A stretch of DNA of 64,000 nt from Sebastes aleutianus (GCA_916700875.1 CAKAKS010000031.1:21658380-21722379), one strand, 5' to 3'; counted from the stretch's first letter, positions 10,101 to 22,480 are shown. Translations and numbers: made by a program. The notes: a model not told the origin generated them from the sequence alone.

Positions 10101-11054
10101 AGTCCGAGGTCATAGTAGCTTGTAGAGAAGGAGGTTAAATAAAACTCCAAACTTGCGCTAAATTTTTGTGAGGAAAAAACTGGCATGGCCATTCTCAAAG
10201 GGGGCCCTTGACCTCTGACCTCAAGATATGTGAATGAAAATGGGTTCTATGGGTACCCACGAGTCTCCCTTTTACAAACATGCCCAATTTATGATAATCA
10301 CATACAGTTCGGGGCAAGTCATAGTCAAGTCAGCACACTGACACACTGACAGCTGTTGTTGCCTGTTGGGCTGCAGTTTGCCATGTTATGATTTGAGCAT
10401 CATTTTTAATGCTAAATGCAGTACCTGTGAGGGTTTCTGGACAATACATGTCATTATTTTGGGTTGTTAATTCATTAACACTAATAAATATATACATACA
10501 TTTGTATAAAGTAGGGCTGACCGTTGCCTTGATAATCGATGTCCAAATCAGTATTTGAATGCTTATTTTTATATATATAAGTATAGTAGTATAGTGTTTT
10601 TTTTATATAACAATGTATTAATACCAAAATAGCCCATGAAATATATAATGATTCCACAATTCATATTTAACATTAATTATTATTGGTTATTCTCAGACGG
10701 ATATCGCTCGTTTGTTGTGTGTAGAGGTGTCTATGTGAACAGTAGTGCGACAGCGGCGCTGTACTGGACACTGAATCGGAGGAGATGGTAACAGACAGAA
10801 AAACATGTCAGCCTGCTGCTCCGCGCCGCAAAGCTTCAAATACCTTCAAATATTATTCACCGAAGATTCGAAGCCCAAAAAATGGTATTCAGGACAGCCT
10901 TAGTATAAAGAAAGCATAATGGTCCACTCCCATGTTGATAAGAGTATTAAATACTTGACAAATCTCCCTTTAAGGTACATTTTGAACAGGTAAAAAATGT
11001 GTAATTAATTTGTAATTAATCGCGATTCAATATTTTAATCAATTGACAGCCCTA
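10101..11054 (+). mobile_element. hAT-type MITE (TAGGGCTGTCAA family) copy 1, 5' end diverged
   Basis: It shares long blocks with 18362-18985, for example 'gaaaatgggttctatgggta', 'cccacgagtctccc', 'atgctaaatgcagtacct' and 'tacttgacaaatctcccttt', and ends 'attgacagcccta' at 11054. It is interrupted by a second hAT element at 10512-10902. The expected 5' terminus is not recognisable upstream, where the 8797-10092 element sits, so the outer copy may be split by both insertions. Confidence 0.85.
10512..10902. mobile_element. 391 bp hAT MITE nested in the older MITE
   Basis: The left end is TAGGGCTGACC and the right end GGACAGCCTTA (rc TAAGGCTGTCC), flanked by a perfect 8 bp duplication GTATAAAG (10504-10511 and 10903-10910). 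The interior includes 'tcgatgtccaaatcagtatt' and 'ccgaagattcgaagccc'. There is no coding capacity. Removing it rejoins the two halves of the surrounding family copy. Confidence 0.93.
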
Positions 11055-11369
11055 GTATTAACATAAATCCACCAACAATGATCTATGTGATGTGTACAGC
11101 ACAATTGTAATGCACTTGGTCACAGTTTTTAATTTCAAAGGTTACTTTCTATTTAGTTTCCGTCTCAATTTCCTTGTGGTCAACGTATATTATTCTTCAA
11201 GCTTTCATTAACAAATTGAACAATGCTTTAAATTGTTGTTTTTGGTTTTGTTGTCGATGAATGAAAAAAATGTGTCAATGTTGAATGGAAGCTAAATAAA
11301 ACGATGTTCACATTCAAATTGTTTTTCTCTGTAGTGTACTCTGTGAGACTCTCTCTCCATTCTGCTCTG

Positions 11370-11370
<1 letters not shown>

Positions 11371-11403
<33 letters not shown>

Positions 11404-11473
11404 CTGAGTGTTCAGTGTTTCTAATTAATTCCCAGTTTACAGTCATATCTGAACACACACACACACACACACA
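11371..11473. repeat. (CT)n and (AC)n microsatellites
   Basis: A CT run (11371-11398) is followed about 55 bp later by an AC run (11453-11473). A shorter TG run lies at 11639-11656. Confidence 0.93.
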
Positions 11474-11773
11474 GAGAGTCAGACTGCTAATTGAATTTTT
11501 AAGCCCCTGCTGTTCATTAGCATTTTGCCTTGTAATGTGTTGTGTGTCGCTTGTGTGTCGGTGTGTATGTGTGTGTGCAGGGAGGACTGATTCATATTTC
11601 AATGTAATACTGGGATCGGGGTGAATGATTTCCGAATATGTGTGTGTGTGTGTGTGCGTGGATTTACATTGTTTAACACACATGATTCAGCTCAGGTTCG
11701 GATACAGGCTCAGTTCCCCGTCAGAAAAGGCTGTTTGATGGCAGGGTTAAGCAGTAAAAAATATTCTAAATAT

Positions 11774-11910
11774 TAGGGCTGCAACTAACGATTATTTTCA
11801 CGTCAATTAATCTGTCAATTCCTTTCTTTCTTTTTTTTTATTATTCAAACTGATTAATCAATTATCAAAATAGTTGGCAATTAATTAATTAATTAATTGT
11901 TGCAGCGCTA
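11774..11910. mobile_element. 137 bp hAT MITE with perfect 8 bp TSD
   Basis: It begins TAGGGCTGCAACTAACGATT and ends AATTGTTGCAGCGCTA, an imperfect inverted terminus. A perfect CTAAATAT duplication lies at 11766-11773 and 11911-11918. A longer relative is present in fragments at 57875-57935 and 58940-59130. Confidence 0.93.
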
Positions 11911-11929
11911 CTAAATATATCGTACACTT

Positions 11930-12360
11930 AAACTGCATTGATTTTGATGATCAGCACAAAATCAATTCGTATGTAATCCACGTAATTGTGAACCGGGAAG
12001 TATAAAGAGCGGCGGACGTCATGTAGGGAGGAGGTCGGGGTGGATGGGTGGGTAAAAAAACACAGGACTTTTGTGTTTGTGTTCCGTGCGAAACCAGAAG
12101 TCAAAGTTGATTTATTTGTCACGTAACTTCCGTACTTAAGTTACTCAACTACCGGGGTTATTTTAACCCAAACCACAACCTTTTCCTAAACCGAACTAAG
12201 CAGTTTTGTTGCCTAAGCCTAACCAAGTCGATCTTTTCCTAAACCTAAACTAAACTAAGAAGTTTTATTTTTAAAAGACTGGAGAGGAAATTGACACATG
12301 CGTCAAATGTTGGACAATTGTAGGAAAACGCAGTTGTTGAAAGTCGTGCTTAGCGTCACG
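11930..12360 (+). mobile_element. Long-TIR element family copy (internal part)
   Basis: It carries the family core: 'gtgcgaaaccagaagtcaa', 'taacccaaaccacaacctt', 'ttcctaaacctaaactaa' and 'gttttgttgcctaagcctaa'. The 3' block 'gaaattgacacatgcgtca' matches 62990-63005. Terminal inverted repeats are not recognisable at either end. Confidence 0.7.
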
Positions 12361-12596
12361 AAAAAAAAAAGAGGTAGGTGGGTAATACACTGACTATGGA
12401 TAAGTACCTCACACACACACACACACATACATACTCTCTCTCACCTCCCTGTGAGCTGCAGCTGCAGGTCTCCTGTCTCTTTAATTGCTCTGACTGACTG
12501 GGAGGATGAGAGTCACTCCAGAGACCAAAACACTCAAACACAAAGAGCTGAGTGAGCTAAAGAGACGACCAGCTGACACACACACTGTGACTGTGA

Positions 12597-12597
12597 G

Positions 12598-12650
<53 letters not shown>
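12597..12650. repeat. (TG)n microsatellite
   Basis: An almost pure TG run with one CG step near its start. Confidence 0.95.
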
Positions 12651-12653
<3 letters not shown>

Positions 12654-13763
12654 CCAGGACCTCGTTATCAGAGTCTCAGAAGTAATCAGCATGTTGGTTA
12701 GGCTATGATTTTTTTTCTTTCCATCAGCCAGCGAAACAGAAGTCTGAATGACAAACTCTCTGACCTCACATTTAATTCAATCCAGCAGCTTTACTGTCTG
12801 AATAAAGCTAATGTTAGTCAGGATAAATGGTCAAGATGTTTGATATTTTAAACATCTTAACGTAAAGCTCTCACTTGTCCGTCTATAACTGCATTTTAGA
12901 TGTCTAAAGATCCATTTTGACACTCACATTAACCAAAAATGTCCAAATTATCTCTGAAAATACCTTCATAATACCTTTTCAGATCTTAAATGATTAATTA
13001 TAGAGTTGTCAAAAATATATAGATTGGACTATTTTGACAACGTATTAGTCATATCTGCAGTATACACCAAACATTACTTGATGCAATTTTCTCCACTGTG
13101 AAGATTTTCTGCTTTTTTTCTGTTTCATCTCATTGTAAATTGAATCCCACTGTATTTCTGGACTGTGTTCATGTTGAGCTTATTACTATTATTACTAAAT
13201 GAATGAAAATTAATAATATTAATACAAATAATTGTTATTTGGTAGTAGTAATGTGCTTGATATTTCTGTTGATAGGTGACAGTACAGTCACAATTCAAAA
13301 TGGGCATTCAATTACATGTAAGCACAAATTTAATTTGTCGCAACCTGTGGCTAATTGATGATGTAAATGATCCATAATTAAAAGTTAAATATGAATGTGA
13401 AATCCCTCAAACTTGGAGCTGTTATACAGTATATTGTCCTACAGTGTAGACAGTGTATACTGGCGTGATGGCGATGCACTTAAGCCTCTGTGGCTCTCTG
13501 TCTATTAATGTCTTCCATAAAAGGTATTGATCTTAAGCCACACTCCACTTACTAAATTACATTACACGTGAATTACTTTGGTTCTATTAAATAAATACGA
13601 ACAGTAAAATGAATGAAGGAAGCGGAGCAATATCAAGTCTGTGTAAGTGTGTGTGTTTTAGTCGCCACGGTAAATGGCAAGGACAGGTCAAGGTGTCGTG
13701 GAAACATTAATCTGAAGGAGGGAATCTCCACTCATCTCCCTTCCCTTCTCTCCTGTATATAAG

Positions 13764-14338
13764 AAGTGGACGTAGTCACCATGATGTCACCAGTCGGTTT
13801 GTGGACTGCCATTTTGGAGCCTTGAGTTTGGCATTTTGGCTGTCGCCATCTTGGACTTTTGGAACCAGAAGTGGCACAAGAGGGTGGAGCTAAGTACAAC
13901 AGAACGCTGAATAAGACTTTTTCAGGCGACCAAAATGTTAGCTTTAACTTTCATAAACTGAAAACACAGTGTGAAAGGGTTTTAAGTTCCAAGACGAAAA
14001 CCCGGACAACTCCCCGAGTGGACAACTCCGTGGTCGCAACCTGTCAATCACAAGGTAGCCACGTCCTAAGGCATATGTGTCTATTTGAGTATAAATGGGA
14101 CCATAATTCACTAAATGAACATCATGCTGTATTGAAGAAGACTTGAAACTAGCGATTGAGACCATAAACTCATGTTTACAATGTTTACTGAGGTAATGAA
14201 TCAAGTGAGAAGTAGGCTCATTTTCTCATAGACTTCTATACAATCAGACTTCTATTTGCAACCAGAGGAGTCGCTCCCTGCTGGCCATTAGAAAGAATGC
14301 AAGTTTAAGGCACATCCACATTGGCTTCACTTTTCAAA
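13764..14338 (+). repeat. 575 bp dispersed repeat, copy 1
   Basis: Alignable end to end with 56018-56600. Shared blocks include 'agagggtggagctaagtaca', 'acctgtcaatcacaaggtag', 'aatgaacatcatgctgtatt', 'caatgtttactgaggtaat' and 'gcattggcttcactttt'-like ends. I recognise the 'ccataatttactaaatgaac' segment as a common fish interspersed repeat, but I cannot assign a superfamily. ORFs in it occur in both copies but are broken and differ in length. Confidence 0.85.
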
Positions 14339-14673
14339 ATAAAAAAAAAACAGTAAGTGGACCTTGAGTAAAGAAAATGTTGTCTAAAATCAAATTTCTG
14401 CATCATAGAGCCAAGTGGAAGCAAACTGTTTAATCCCAGAAAAGAAGAGGACCTAAACTTGAGCCCTGTGGAACACCACATCTCATATGTGCAGGTGAGG
14501 AGGTGGAGTTTATTATTTCAACAGTGAGTTCGAATTTAAATGGAGGATCTATGTAATGCAGACAGTTTAATAAAATCAAGTAGCCTAAGATCTGATAAAA
14601 CTATAAATCAGTGAATAGTTGCCTGTATATACTGTTAGTAAAACATAATGTGTTTTATAGAGCTGTCACTTAC

Positions 14674-15030
14674 CGGCCACAGTAACCTTGGCGGTCCGAC
14701 TAACGATGCTCCCCAGTCCGTCCAGTGTGGTGAGGCACTGGTATTCGCCCTCATCGGGTCGGTGGTGCCGCGAGTGTACAACATTCTGCACCAGCAGCGA
14801 GCCGTTAGCCAGTTGCCGCCGCCGTTCGTCCACCACCGTGCTCAGCAGCACGCCGTCTTTACGCCATGTGATGACGGGAGGTCCTGCCACCGCATCGGAC
14901 TGCGCCTGGCAGTCAAGCTGCAGCACGCCCCCTCGCACCGTCACCGTGTCCTGAGGCTCCTGGATGAACGTGAAGTCCACGAAACCTCCGAGGCTAGACG
15001 AGGAGGAGGAAGATGAGGAGGCATCTGAGG
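14674..15030 (-). CDS. dcc: dcc exon 2 (Ig-like domain 1), netrin receptor DCC, partial gene
   Basis: This 357 bp exon encodes the N-terminal Ig domain of DCC, part of the Ig1-4 segment at the outer end of the receptor. After a Ser-rich leader (SDA, nine Ser, LGG) it reads FVDFTFIQEPQDTVTVRGG. It has the first Ig cysteine in LQLDCQAQ, the tryptophan in VITWRKDG, then DERRRQLANGSLLVQNVVHS, RHHRPDEGEYQC with the second cysteine, and GSIVSRTAKVTVAG. DERR-QL-NGSLL-QN--HSRHH-PDEG-YQC is diagnostic for DCC; neogenin is less similar here. The donor is perfect (GCC G|gtaagt), phase 1, joining in frame to exon 3. The 5' border is set at the first AG after the pyrimidine tract; alternatives are 15024 (also phase 1) and 14993 (phase 2). 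The mature N terminus should lie in this exon or near its start. Confidence 0.94.
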
Positions 15031-15062
15031 CTGAAGGAGGAGAGGAGATGAGGAGGAGTTAG
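15031..15062 (-). promoter_or_regulatory. dcc: Splice acceptor and branch point of dcc exon 2
   Basis: On the minus strand, TCTAACT (branch A at about 15059) is followed by a C/T-rich tract (ctcctcctcatctcctctcc) and tcag, with AG at 15032-15031. The branch-to-AG spacing of about 28 nt favours this AG. The alternative AG at 14995-14994 would sit about 65 nt away, but its own upstream tract is also pyrimidine-rich. Confidence 0.65.
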
Positions 15063-15737
15063 ATGGAGGCACAAAAACATGAGATCACCCATAGGACAGT
15101 TAATGCTCTCCATTACATAAACTGACCACAGAGCTGCAAGCAAACACAGGTGTGGTTCATGACAGTGAGGAACTACAAGAGGGTGTCCAGTGGGGGATGA
15201 GCCATATTCAATAAAAGATACCATAAATCAAAACAAAATAAATAAATCAGTAAGTCTGGAGGAAATGAAACATCTCATAATGCAAGATCAAAAGCGATCA
15301 TCACATCTTCCACATCAAAACGGGCCTCTGCCGCAGGGCCCAGGGCCTGCGGGGAGTCCCAAGTCTGTTTCTTTATTAGCTAATATGAGTAACATTACGG
15401 CAGACACCACATCCTGCTGCAGGCTTCATTAAACATGACGTGTCTTTAAGCGGCTACAGTGTCCGAAATTACTCACCAGCCAACCAGCCAATATAGTAAA
15501 TTGTCTTTTTGTGTCACATATACATTTGTTTCAGTACATTTATTGACATAATGAAGTATTGTGTTGCATACAAATTCAGAGAAGAGGCCAGACCAAAATT
15601 TGAAGCAAAATAATTTAAATATATTGACGCTTAATCAAGCTGTAATCATGCTGTACTCCGCTCACTCGGGACTGGATCCTGGTATGAGGGAGGGACCACT
15701 GCACGGGCTGTACAGCAGGGAGAATGCGCAAGCCGTT

Positions 15738-16257
15738 TGGTGTGCAATAAATACGCCTTTCTTGATTTCCGTGCGTCTTTTGTACGCAATATGTATCCTG
15801 TACTGACTGCAATGTAAACGCATCCACTAATAAATGCTACAGTAAGAGTAAGTGACATAGTATAAAAAACGAGAAAGACCAATTATGGTGGACGGGTGGT
15901 GTGATGGATGGGCCCAACAAACACTGGACTTTTAACCAGGAGGCCCATGTTCAAAACCGTTGTTGACTGGTGCTTTGTTTTGTAAGTTACGTTAGGGACA
16001 TTTGTCACGTTTTTTAGTGACATTTGACATGTGTTCCGTAGTTGTTTTCGTACGTGTTTTACTTTGTTAACCTACTTATTTCCCAATGATGACGTTTTCC
16101 CTTACCCTAACTAAGTGGTTTTCTTGCCTAAACCTAACTTTGGACGTTTGCGTGGCGTATGAAAATGACACATGACATCGCTAAAATGCGTGCCCATGAA
16201 ACGCAGAATGTCCATGTAATGACGTGGTATTTATACGCCTTCCCGTGAGACAGGGTT
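15738..16257 (+). mobile_element. Long-TIR element family, subfamily 2 copy
   Basis: It contains 'gtgcaataaatacgccttt', 'gacatagtataaaaa', 'aacaaacactggactttta', 'taccctaactaagtggtttt' and 'cttgcctaaacctaacttt'. It ends 'ggtatttatacgcct' plus 'gtgagacagggttt'. The same order of blocks is seen at 27221-27807 (plus) and 33058-33517 (minus). Confidence 0.8.
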
Positions 16258-18361
16258 TCCCAGGGACAATGGGACGGCGTTAATCTCGAGCCCTGACAGT
16301 AGAAAAATGAGTACCGTCACGAGCATGCTCATAAATGACACCAAAATGCGGTAGAGACTCTCAGTGTAATAGAGCATAGTTTTTTTTATTATATGACAAT
16401 TTTGTACAAACGTTGAACCGCCAGTGTGGCGGATAGCCTTCGTGGATTTACTTGCCAAATGGAAAATTTAACTTCGGACTCTGGGCAGCTATAATGAATA
16501 TCTTTACAATAACAATGGATTAAATGACCATGTGTAATGTGCAACGCAAAAAATTATAAAACATTAAAATCTCACTGTACACTACCTGCTCAGCACTAAA
16601 CAAAAGACATAGTTAGCAACTAGCCACTATAGTGGAGCATGCCAAGTATTGCAGGTTTAGGTAACAGACGCTGGGGGAAATAAACCTTAAATATAAATAT
16701 AAACCTGTTCATCTTTTCCAACATTAACAAAAACACTGAGACAATCCAACTGTTTTTCTGGGGGTCAAACCCACAACCATTACTGCCTGGCTCCAGGCGT
16801 TGAGCTACAACTGGAATCAAACCCATTACCCATAATGCCTTTCTCTGGTTCAATGTCAAAGCTTTTTTGCAGCAGCAGCAGCAGCAGGAGAAGAAGAACT
16901 ACAGTACAAGTTATTTTCTCATGCTTTTATCTACTTATTCATTTATTCATGTTTTGGCTGATGTATTTATTCAGATTTGTTATTAGTTTTGTCAGATGTG
17001 TCTCTTCACAGAAGAAAACATGCTAGAGTTTAACCTCCAACCTTTTGCTTTGCTCTGCAGGATAACTCAGCATCTGTACCGAAGCCACACCAACCTGTTG
17101 TATTCTTTGTTTTTATGTTTTTACATTAATCTGGTGACAGGCTCTGACAGCGGCAGCTTCTCCTCTCATCTTTGATGCCGACGCTGCTAAAAAGTCTTTC
17201 ATCGTGATCAGAGAGGCAGTTTGTCCGATCAAAGCCACCGTTCAGCGTTTGTGTGTTTCCTGGAAAGTCTGAAAAGAGGCTGAGAACAAGCTGAAGTCGC
17301 GTCATTACGCCACAAAGTAGACTTTGAAGAGCAGCAGATGTTCTTTCTTTTTCTTTTTGATTTTACTACGTTCCTTTTTAAACCCTCGCAGCTTCGGTTT
17401 CTCCTGCAGGAAAACTCTGATCAGACAAACATCAGGTATAAGAACTAAACATTCTCTGGATGTGCTCCCAACTGGGACGAAGAAACAAACGGAGAACACT
17501 CAACATAAAAGTAATGTACCACAGCTTCTTTTTCTACTCTAATTATAGGACAAAACACATTGATTGAATAAAAACTGGTATCAATAAGAACAGGGCTGCA
17601 GGCAGATGTGATACTGAGGTCATGAGTCAAAGTCCTCCTAACAACTCCCTCTGCACTAAAACGCTCTAGTTCTTTTTCATTATTTTGATTTTTCATCTTT
17701 CTATTTACTTAGGTGTTCAGTTATACTTACAAGTTTCCTGTGGAAATCAAAGTGCTTATAAACTCTACACAACTTATCAAACTAGATAAAATAAGTTATT
17801 TAGAACTTTGTCTCTAGTGCCGGATTAAAAAGTTCTTTCCAGGAAACTCATTACAAGGAAATTACAAACCAATAACTCAAAATGATACAATAACATAATA
17901 ATGAATCAGGGAAGCGACTGATGAAAGAAAATCAATGTGTGCTGGTGGAAGTATTTACATCAAAACATCTGATCACCTAAAGGTTTAAATGAGCAGACGC
18001 TGTTCATTTTAATGTGCTTGTTTGCACACAAATGATATGAAGCACCACGAGGGGAAAATAGTATTTATAAACTGATCTGATATGAGAAGAATCTCCTCAT
18101 TGAACTTCATATTGGCTCTTTCACAGCCTTTTATATTTCATTAAACTGATTTTCTTTGTGCATAACGGATGAATATTGAGATAAGACATTTATTACAGTG
18201 ATCTTAGAAGGTGGTACAAGACACACATTTTTCTCCGTCTCTACACACTTAACCTTGTGCTGCTGCAGCCTTTATGTTAATCTGGCATGTTGAAGTAAGA
18301 TTGCGGTTGTGACTTTTACATAAAAGTGACCCCGCTTCCCCCGCATCAACCCTGTTTTTAA
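16258..18361. other. Intron 1 stretch, mostly unrecognised
   Basis: AT-rich sequence with a possible SINE remnant (16690-16830) and a short CAG run (16869-16887). I see nothing else that I can name. Confidence 0.55.
16690..16830 (-). mobile_element. Possible tRNA-derived SINE remnant
   Basis: On the minus strand, TTGTAGCTCAACGCCTGGAG resembles an A box. GGTTTGACCCC, about 45 nt downstream, resembles a B box with one substitution. No tail or target-site duplication is recognisable, so this is a weak call. Confidence 0.4.
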
Positions 18362-18985
18362 TAGGGCTGTCAAAGTTAATGCGGTGATGCAAATTTGTTT
18401 TAACACCACTAATTTCTTTAACGCATTAATGCAACTTGTGATTTTTAGGTTGTAGCGGACATCACATGAAACTAGAAAACCTAAGGAATCTACTACTAAC
18501 CATGTCATGCTAGCTTGTCGAGAAGGAAAATAAATCACGCTGCAAACTTAGGCAAAGTTTTGGCGAGGAAAAACTGGCATGGCCATTTTCAAAGGGGTGA
18601 TTTGAACTCTAACATCAAGAGATGTGAATGAAAATGGGTTCTATGGGTACCCACGAGTCTCCCCTTTACAGACATGCCCACTTTAGAGTTTGCCATGTTA
18701 TGATTTGAGCATATTTTTTTATGCTAAATGCAGTACCTTTGAGGGTTTCTGGACAATATTTGTCATTGTTTTGTGTTAATTGATTTCCAATAATAAATAT
18801 ATACATACATTTGCATATTTGTCCACTCCCATGTTGATGAGACTATTAAATACTTGACAAATCTCCCTTTAAGGCACATTTTGAACAGATAAAAACTGTG
18901 CGCCTAATTTGCAATTCATTGCGATTAACTATGGACAATCATGCGGATAATTGTGATTAAACATTCTAATAGATTGAGAGTCCTA
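18362..18985 (+). mobile_element. hAT-type MITE (TAGGGCTGTCAA family) copy 2
   Basis: It starts TAGGGCTGTCAAAGTTAATG and ends with the degenerate 'attgagagtccta'. Flanking GTTTTTAA (18354-18361) and GTATTTAC (18986-18993) match at 6 of 8 positions, consistent with a decayed hAT target duplication. The interior matches 10101-11054 and, inverted, 38406-38721. There is no coding capacity. Confidence 0.88.
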
Positions 18986-19722
18986 GTATTTACTCTAAAG
19001 AATTACGGACCCATTCATCAAAGCATTTTATTTCCCAACATGAAGGTCCAAATGCTCTTTCAAATCTACACGTTACTAGGAGTTAAATTCTGGTGGAGAA
19101 ATACTGAATCTTTTCATTTATGTACAATTATTTTTGGCCTAAAAGTGTACGCTTTTAAATATAGCTCATCTAAAGTGGAATACTGCATAGATCTAAGTGT
19201 GCGGTTATCTTTTCTATAATCTTTTGGAGTCATTGATTCTTTCAGCACCTTAGCAAAGATTAAGACAGGTAGAGTGGTTGTCATCCTGCATTAATAATAG
19301 CTCGTCTAAAATGAAGTTTCCAGAGAAATGACAGAACAGGACATGACCTCAGGGTGCTCAACTGTAGCTAAAGCAGTTAAGCTGTGAAATCTTAACAATA
19401 CCGTGAACTAAGGACACCATCCTATCCTCCCTTATTTCGACTTTTTGATTTCATGGCTTCCTTTTTGCCCATCTTTCCTTTGTTTCCTCATTCCTTACAT
19501 TCCTCTTTTCCTTCCCTACCCTTCCTTCCTTGTTTCACTCTGTCCACCTATCTCCCCGTCCTTCTCTCCTTCCTTTCATTTCTTCCTTCTCTCTCTTTTC
19601 CTTCATGGTTTCCTTCTTATTGATTCCCCTTCAGCAGTCCTCCCCCCCCTCTCTCTCTCTCTTTCTCTCTCTATCAGTAAATCACCATCTTGACAGCTCT
19701 ATCTGTACTCACCCCCACCTGT

Positions 19723-19892
<170 letters not shown>

Positions 19893-20689
19893 CAGTTCAT
19901 CAATGTGTCCTTGTCCTCGTTGTCCTGCAGTTTGATGCTATCACTCTCTGTCTACTCTCCCTCCGTCTCTACTCTCTTCTTCTGTTTTCACTGCCTCTTG
20001 GTCATTGTTTCTTCATATTTCATCTGTAACATGAAACTGGTCTATACCTCCATATTTTCTTTTAACATAAATGCTGTATTTTATTATGTTTACTTTATTT
20101 TCATTACAGAATAATTTCCTAATGACTTCTAGGAAATATCCTGGAAAGGACTATGTGTTTCTGTACTGATTTTGGGAAAAATAGCTCCATACAGTTTTCA
20201 AATACACCTTTAAATAATTCATTCAACCCAGACGGTCTTTTACTAAGAGCACAGCAGGTTAGCTGAGCATTCTAAAATGTGAAATTTGTCTACCGCTGAG
20301 CATACAATTCAACATGTTTTCCAATGATAAACGAATTATAAAATGATATTCACTTAGGTTTAAATTGAGCTTTCTAGGAATACTATTTTCCATATTATTC
20401 ATGACAAATTTAAAATATATTACTACATTGTTCTTTCCAGGAAACTTCATAGGAAATCATTAGGACATTAAAGATTTGTAAAATAAAGCATTACCAAAAT
20501 GTCAACAATAAATTGAGAGCAGGAGACAGAAAGTGTTGATGTACCAATGTTTGAAAGCCTTTTCTTGCTTATTTCATTAAGCAGCAGATCATCCTTAAAA
20601 AAGTCATTTTTGAAACGGCGGAGGGTCCATGTGTTTATAATAACTTTTGGTTATGAACTTCTTTTTAAATTACAAAAAAAGTGAAGTTA

Positions 20690-20765
20690 GCAAATATCAT
20701 ATCCGTATTGGCCATGAGAATCATGTAATCATATCGGCTGGAAAAAAAAAATATCGCGCATCCCT
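20690..20765. mobile_element. Possible hAT element end
   Basis: 'aaaaatatcgcgcatcccta' resembles the right end of fish hAT elements starting 'tagggatgc.cgatat'. I could not find the matching left end. Confidence 0.3.
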
Positions 20766-21114
20766 AGATTAGACTGAATTTGGACCTGGTATGACTCTGG
20801 TCCAGGGTCAGGTCTCGGTTACTCGGTGGCCTGTACAGCAGACACTCTGCCAGTCAGAAATTAGCTGCACCCTCAAGTGAGTCGACCCCACACAGGCTGA
20901 GAAAGTCTGAGACTCACTTTTATAATAGAGGTAGAGAGGTAGAAGAATATAGAGCCGTCCAGGAGTTTAACTGATAAGATGAGAGGCGGTGACAGCGAGG
21001 TGGACAACAGCCAAGACCATCTGAACACACACACACACACACTCTCACAGTGGCTGACACTATGGGTGAGTGTCTGAAAAGCAGACTGCATTAAGACTCT
21101 GGACAGCGTCCAAA

Positions 21115-21120
<6 letters not shown>

Positions 21121-21162
<42 letters not shown>
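21121..21162. repeat. (GT)n microsatellite
   Basis: An uninterrupted GT run of about 21 units. A short AC run lies at 21026-21041. Confidence 0.95.
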
Positions 21163-21164
<2 letters not shown>

Positions 21165-21865
21165 AAACTCTGCGGACTGCTGCCTGCCAGCAGAGAATAA
21201 TCTTGAATGAAAGGAGGAAACAGGAAGGAGCAGAAACTATGAGGAAAAAAAGAGGGGAGGGAGTACTGACATATCCAAAAAACTAAAACCCTAATCTGTA
21301 AGAGACGCCATGAAAACTACCAGACAGCAACATGTCAGGAAATGAACCACTGACATCATGTGACATGCTACAACAAAAAAATCTCTCAACATTGAGAAAG
21401 CTGAGCCGGCGGCTCGCAGCTAATGGTGCTAACAGCGCTAACAGTGCAAACGACGTCAACAGAGCTAACAGTGTTAACCTGGGGGGGAACCGGAGGGTGG
21501 GTGCTACGCTTCCGCGACGGCCCCATCAGACGGAACGGCGTTATCAGCTATAACCACCGTATTAGAGCAGTGCAGATCAACGTCCATGAGCTAGCCAGAG
21601 GGGCGCGCTCACATGCACAAACATGCACTTAAAGGTGGGCATGGCCAGCCCAGCTACGTCAACAAAGCACGAAGAAGCTCGGATTACAACACACACAAAG
21701 GGAGAGACACTTCATTCTCTGCTCAGGTAGACATTACTCCTCTATATCTAGCAAATAGTTGTTTGCTTTTATTTAAATGCTCTAGATATCATAATAAGGG
21801 ACATTTAAAGTCTTTCCCCATTTCACAAAGATTTCAATGCAATTGTAAGGTTTGTTGTAATGTAC

Positions 21866-22003
21866 CTTTAAACCTTCACATATTACATATGCCACACAAC
21901 ACCAAAATCCAAGATTAAAAACTGAAATGCACGCTCACTCTCTCGCACTTAAACAAAATATTGTTCTTTATAAAAAGCAGGGGAAAAAAGTACATTATTA
22001 CTC
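21866..22003 (+). repeat. Local direct duplication, copy 1
   Basis: 138 bp beginning CTTTAAACCTTCACATATTA and ending near 'gtacattattactc'. It matches 22481-22620 with only a handful of differences. Confidence 0.9.
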
Positions 22004-22480
22004 GCTCTTTCGCTCCACCTCACGTGCATGCGCACACTACACACTGCAGAAGAGTTAGTTTAGCTCTGAGAATATCTAGTGAATGTACAGTGGACGTTTG
22101 TGCAGAAATAACTGCTGCAACTCCTCCAGACCAACAGAGGTTTCCCGTGTCTTGTGAAGTGACGGGGCTCCGCATGGAGTAACGTTATCGTCTCAGACCA
22201 AAACACTCTGGTGTCTCCCCTGTTCCCTCCGACCGCAGTCAGGCGGCTGAAGCAGGAAAAGCCAAAACTAGGATCAGCAGTGATTCATGGAGAGACCTTC
22301 GTCTGGTCAGCTAACATTACTGCCAAGCAGGTGAAATAAAGAGTGATATTGTGGTTTTAGCTGACATGTTGACTGTTTTGACTGATGCTCGTTCATGTCT
22401 ATGTAGAGCAAGCACAAGCGACTTTTCGTTGGCCACAGGTGTCGCTGTTAACAAGCATTTCTGATTCTTACAAACAGTCC

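Larger units (their letters stand above)
4711..14673 (-). other. dcc: dcc intron 2 (9963 bp)
   Basis: This is a complete intron between the Ig1 and Ig2 exons, with a strong donor gtaagt (rc of 14668-14673) and a polypyrimidine acceptor at 4711. It contains a minisatellite (4908-5520), a SINE remnant (6265-6405), a CA-rich array (6985-7094), nested hAT/SINE insertions (8797-11054), a small hAT MITE (11774-11910), a long-TIR element copy (11930-12360) and a 575 bp dispersed repeat (13764-14338). In 5530-6260, 7100-8780, 12660-13760 and 14340-14660 I recognise no gene or named repeat. Confidence 0.9.

Noticed and set aside
14648..15016. Plus-strand ORFs of 122 and 88 aa over the Ig1 exon
   Set aside because: Antisense shadows of a GC-rich exon, with no independent support.
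4423..15030. Assignment to neogenin (neo1) instead of dcc
   Set aside because: Residues around both domains (DERR-QL-NGSLL-QN, SRHH-PDEG-YQC; TESV, WQKN--DL, RTG--AE-R-L) agree with DCC more than with neogenin.
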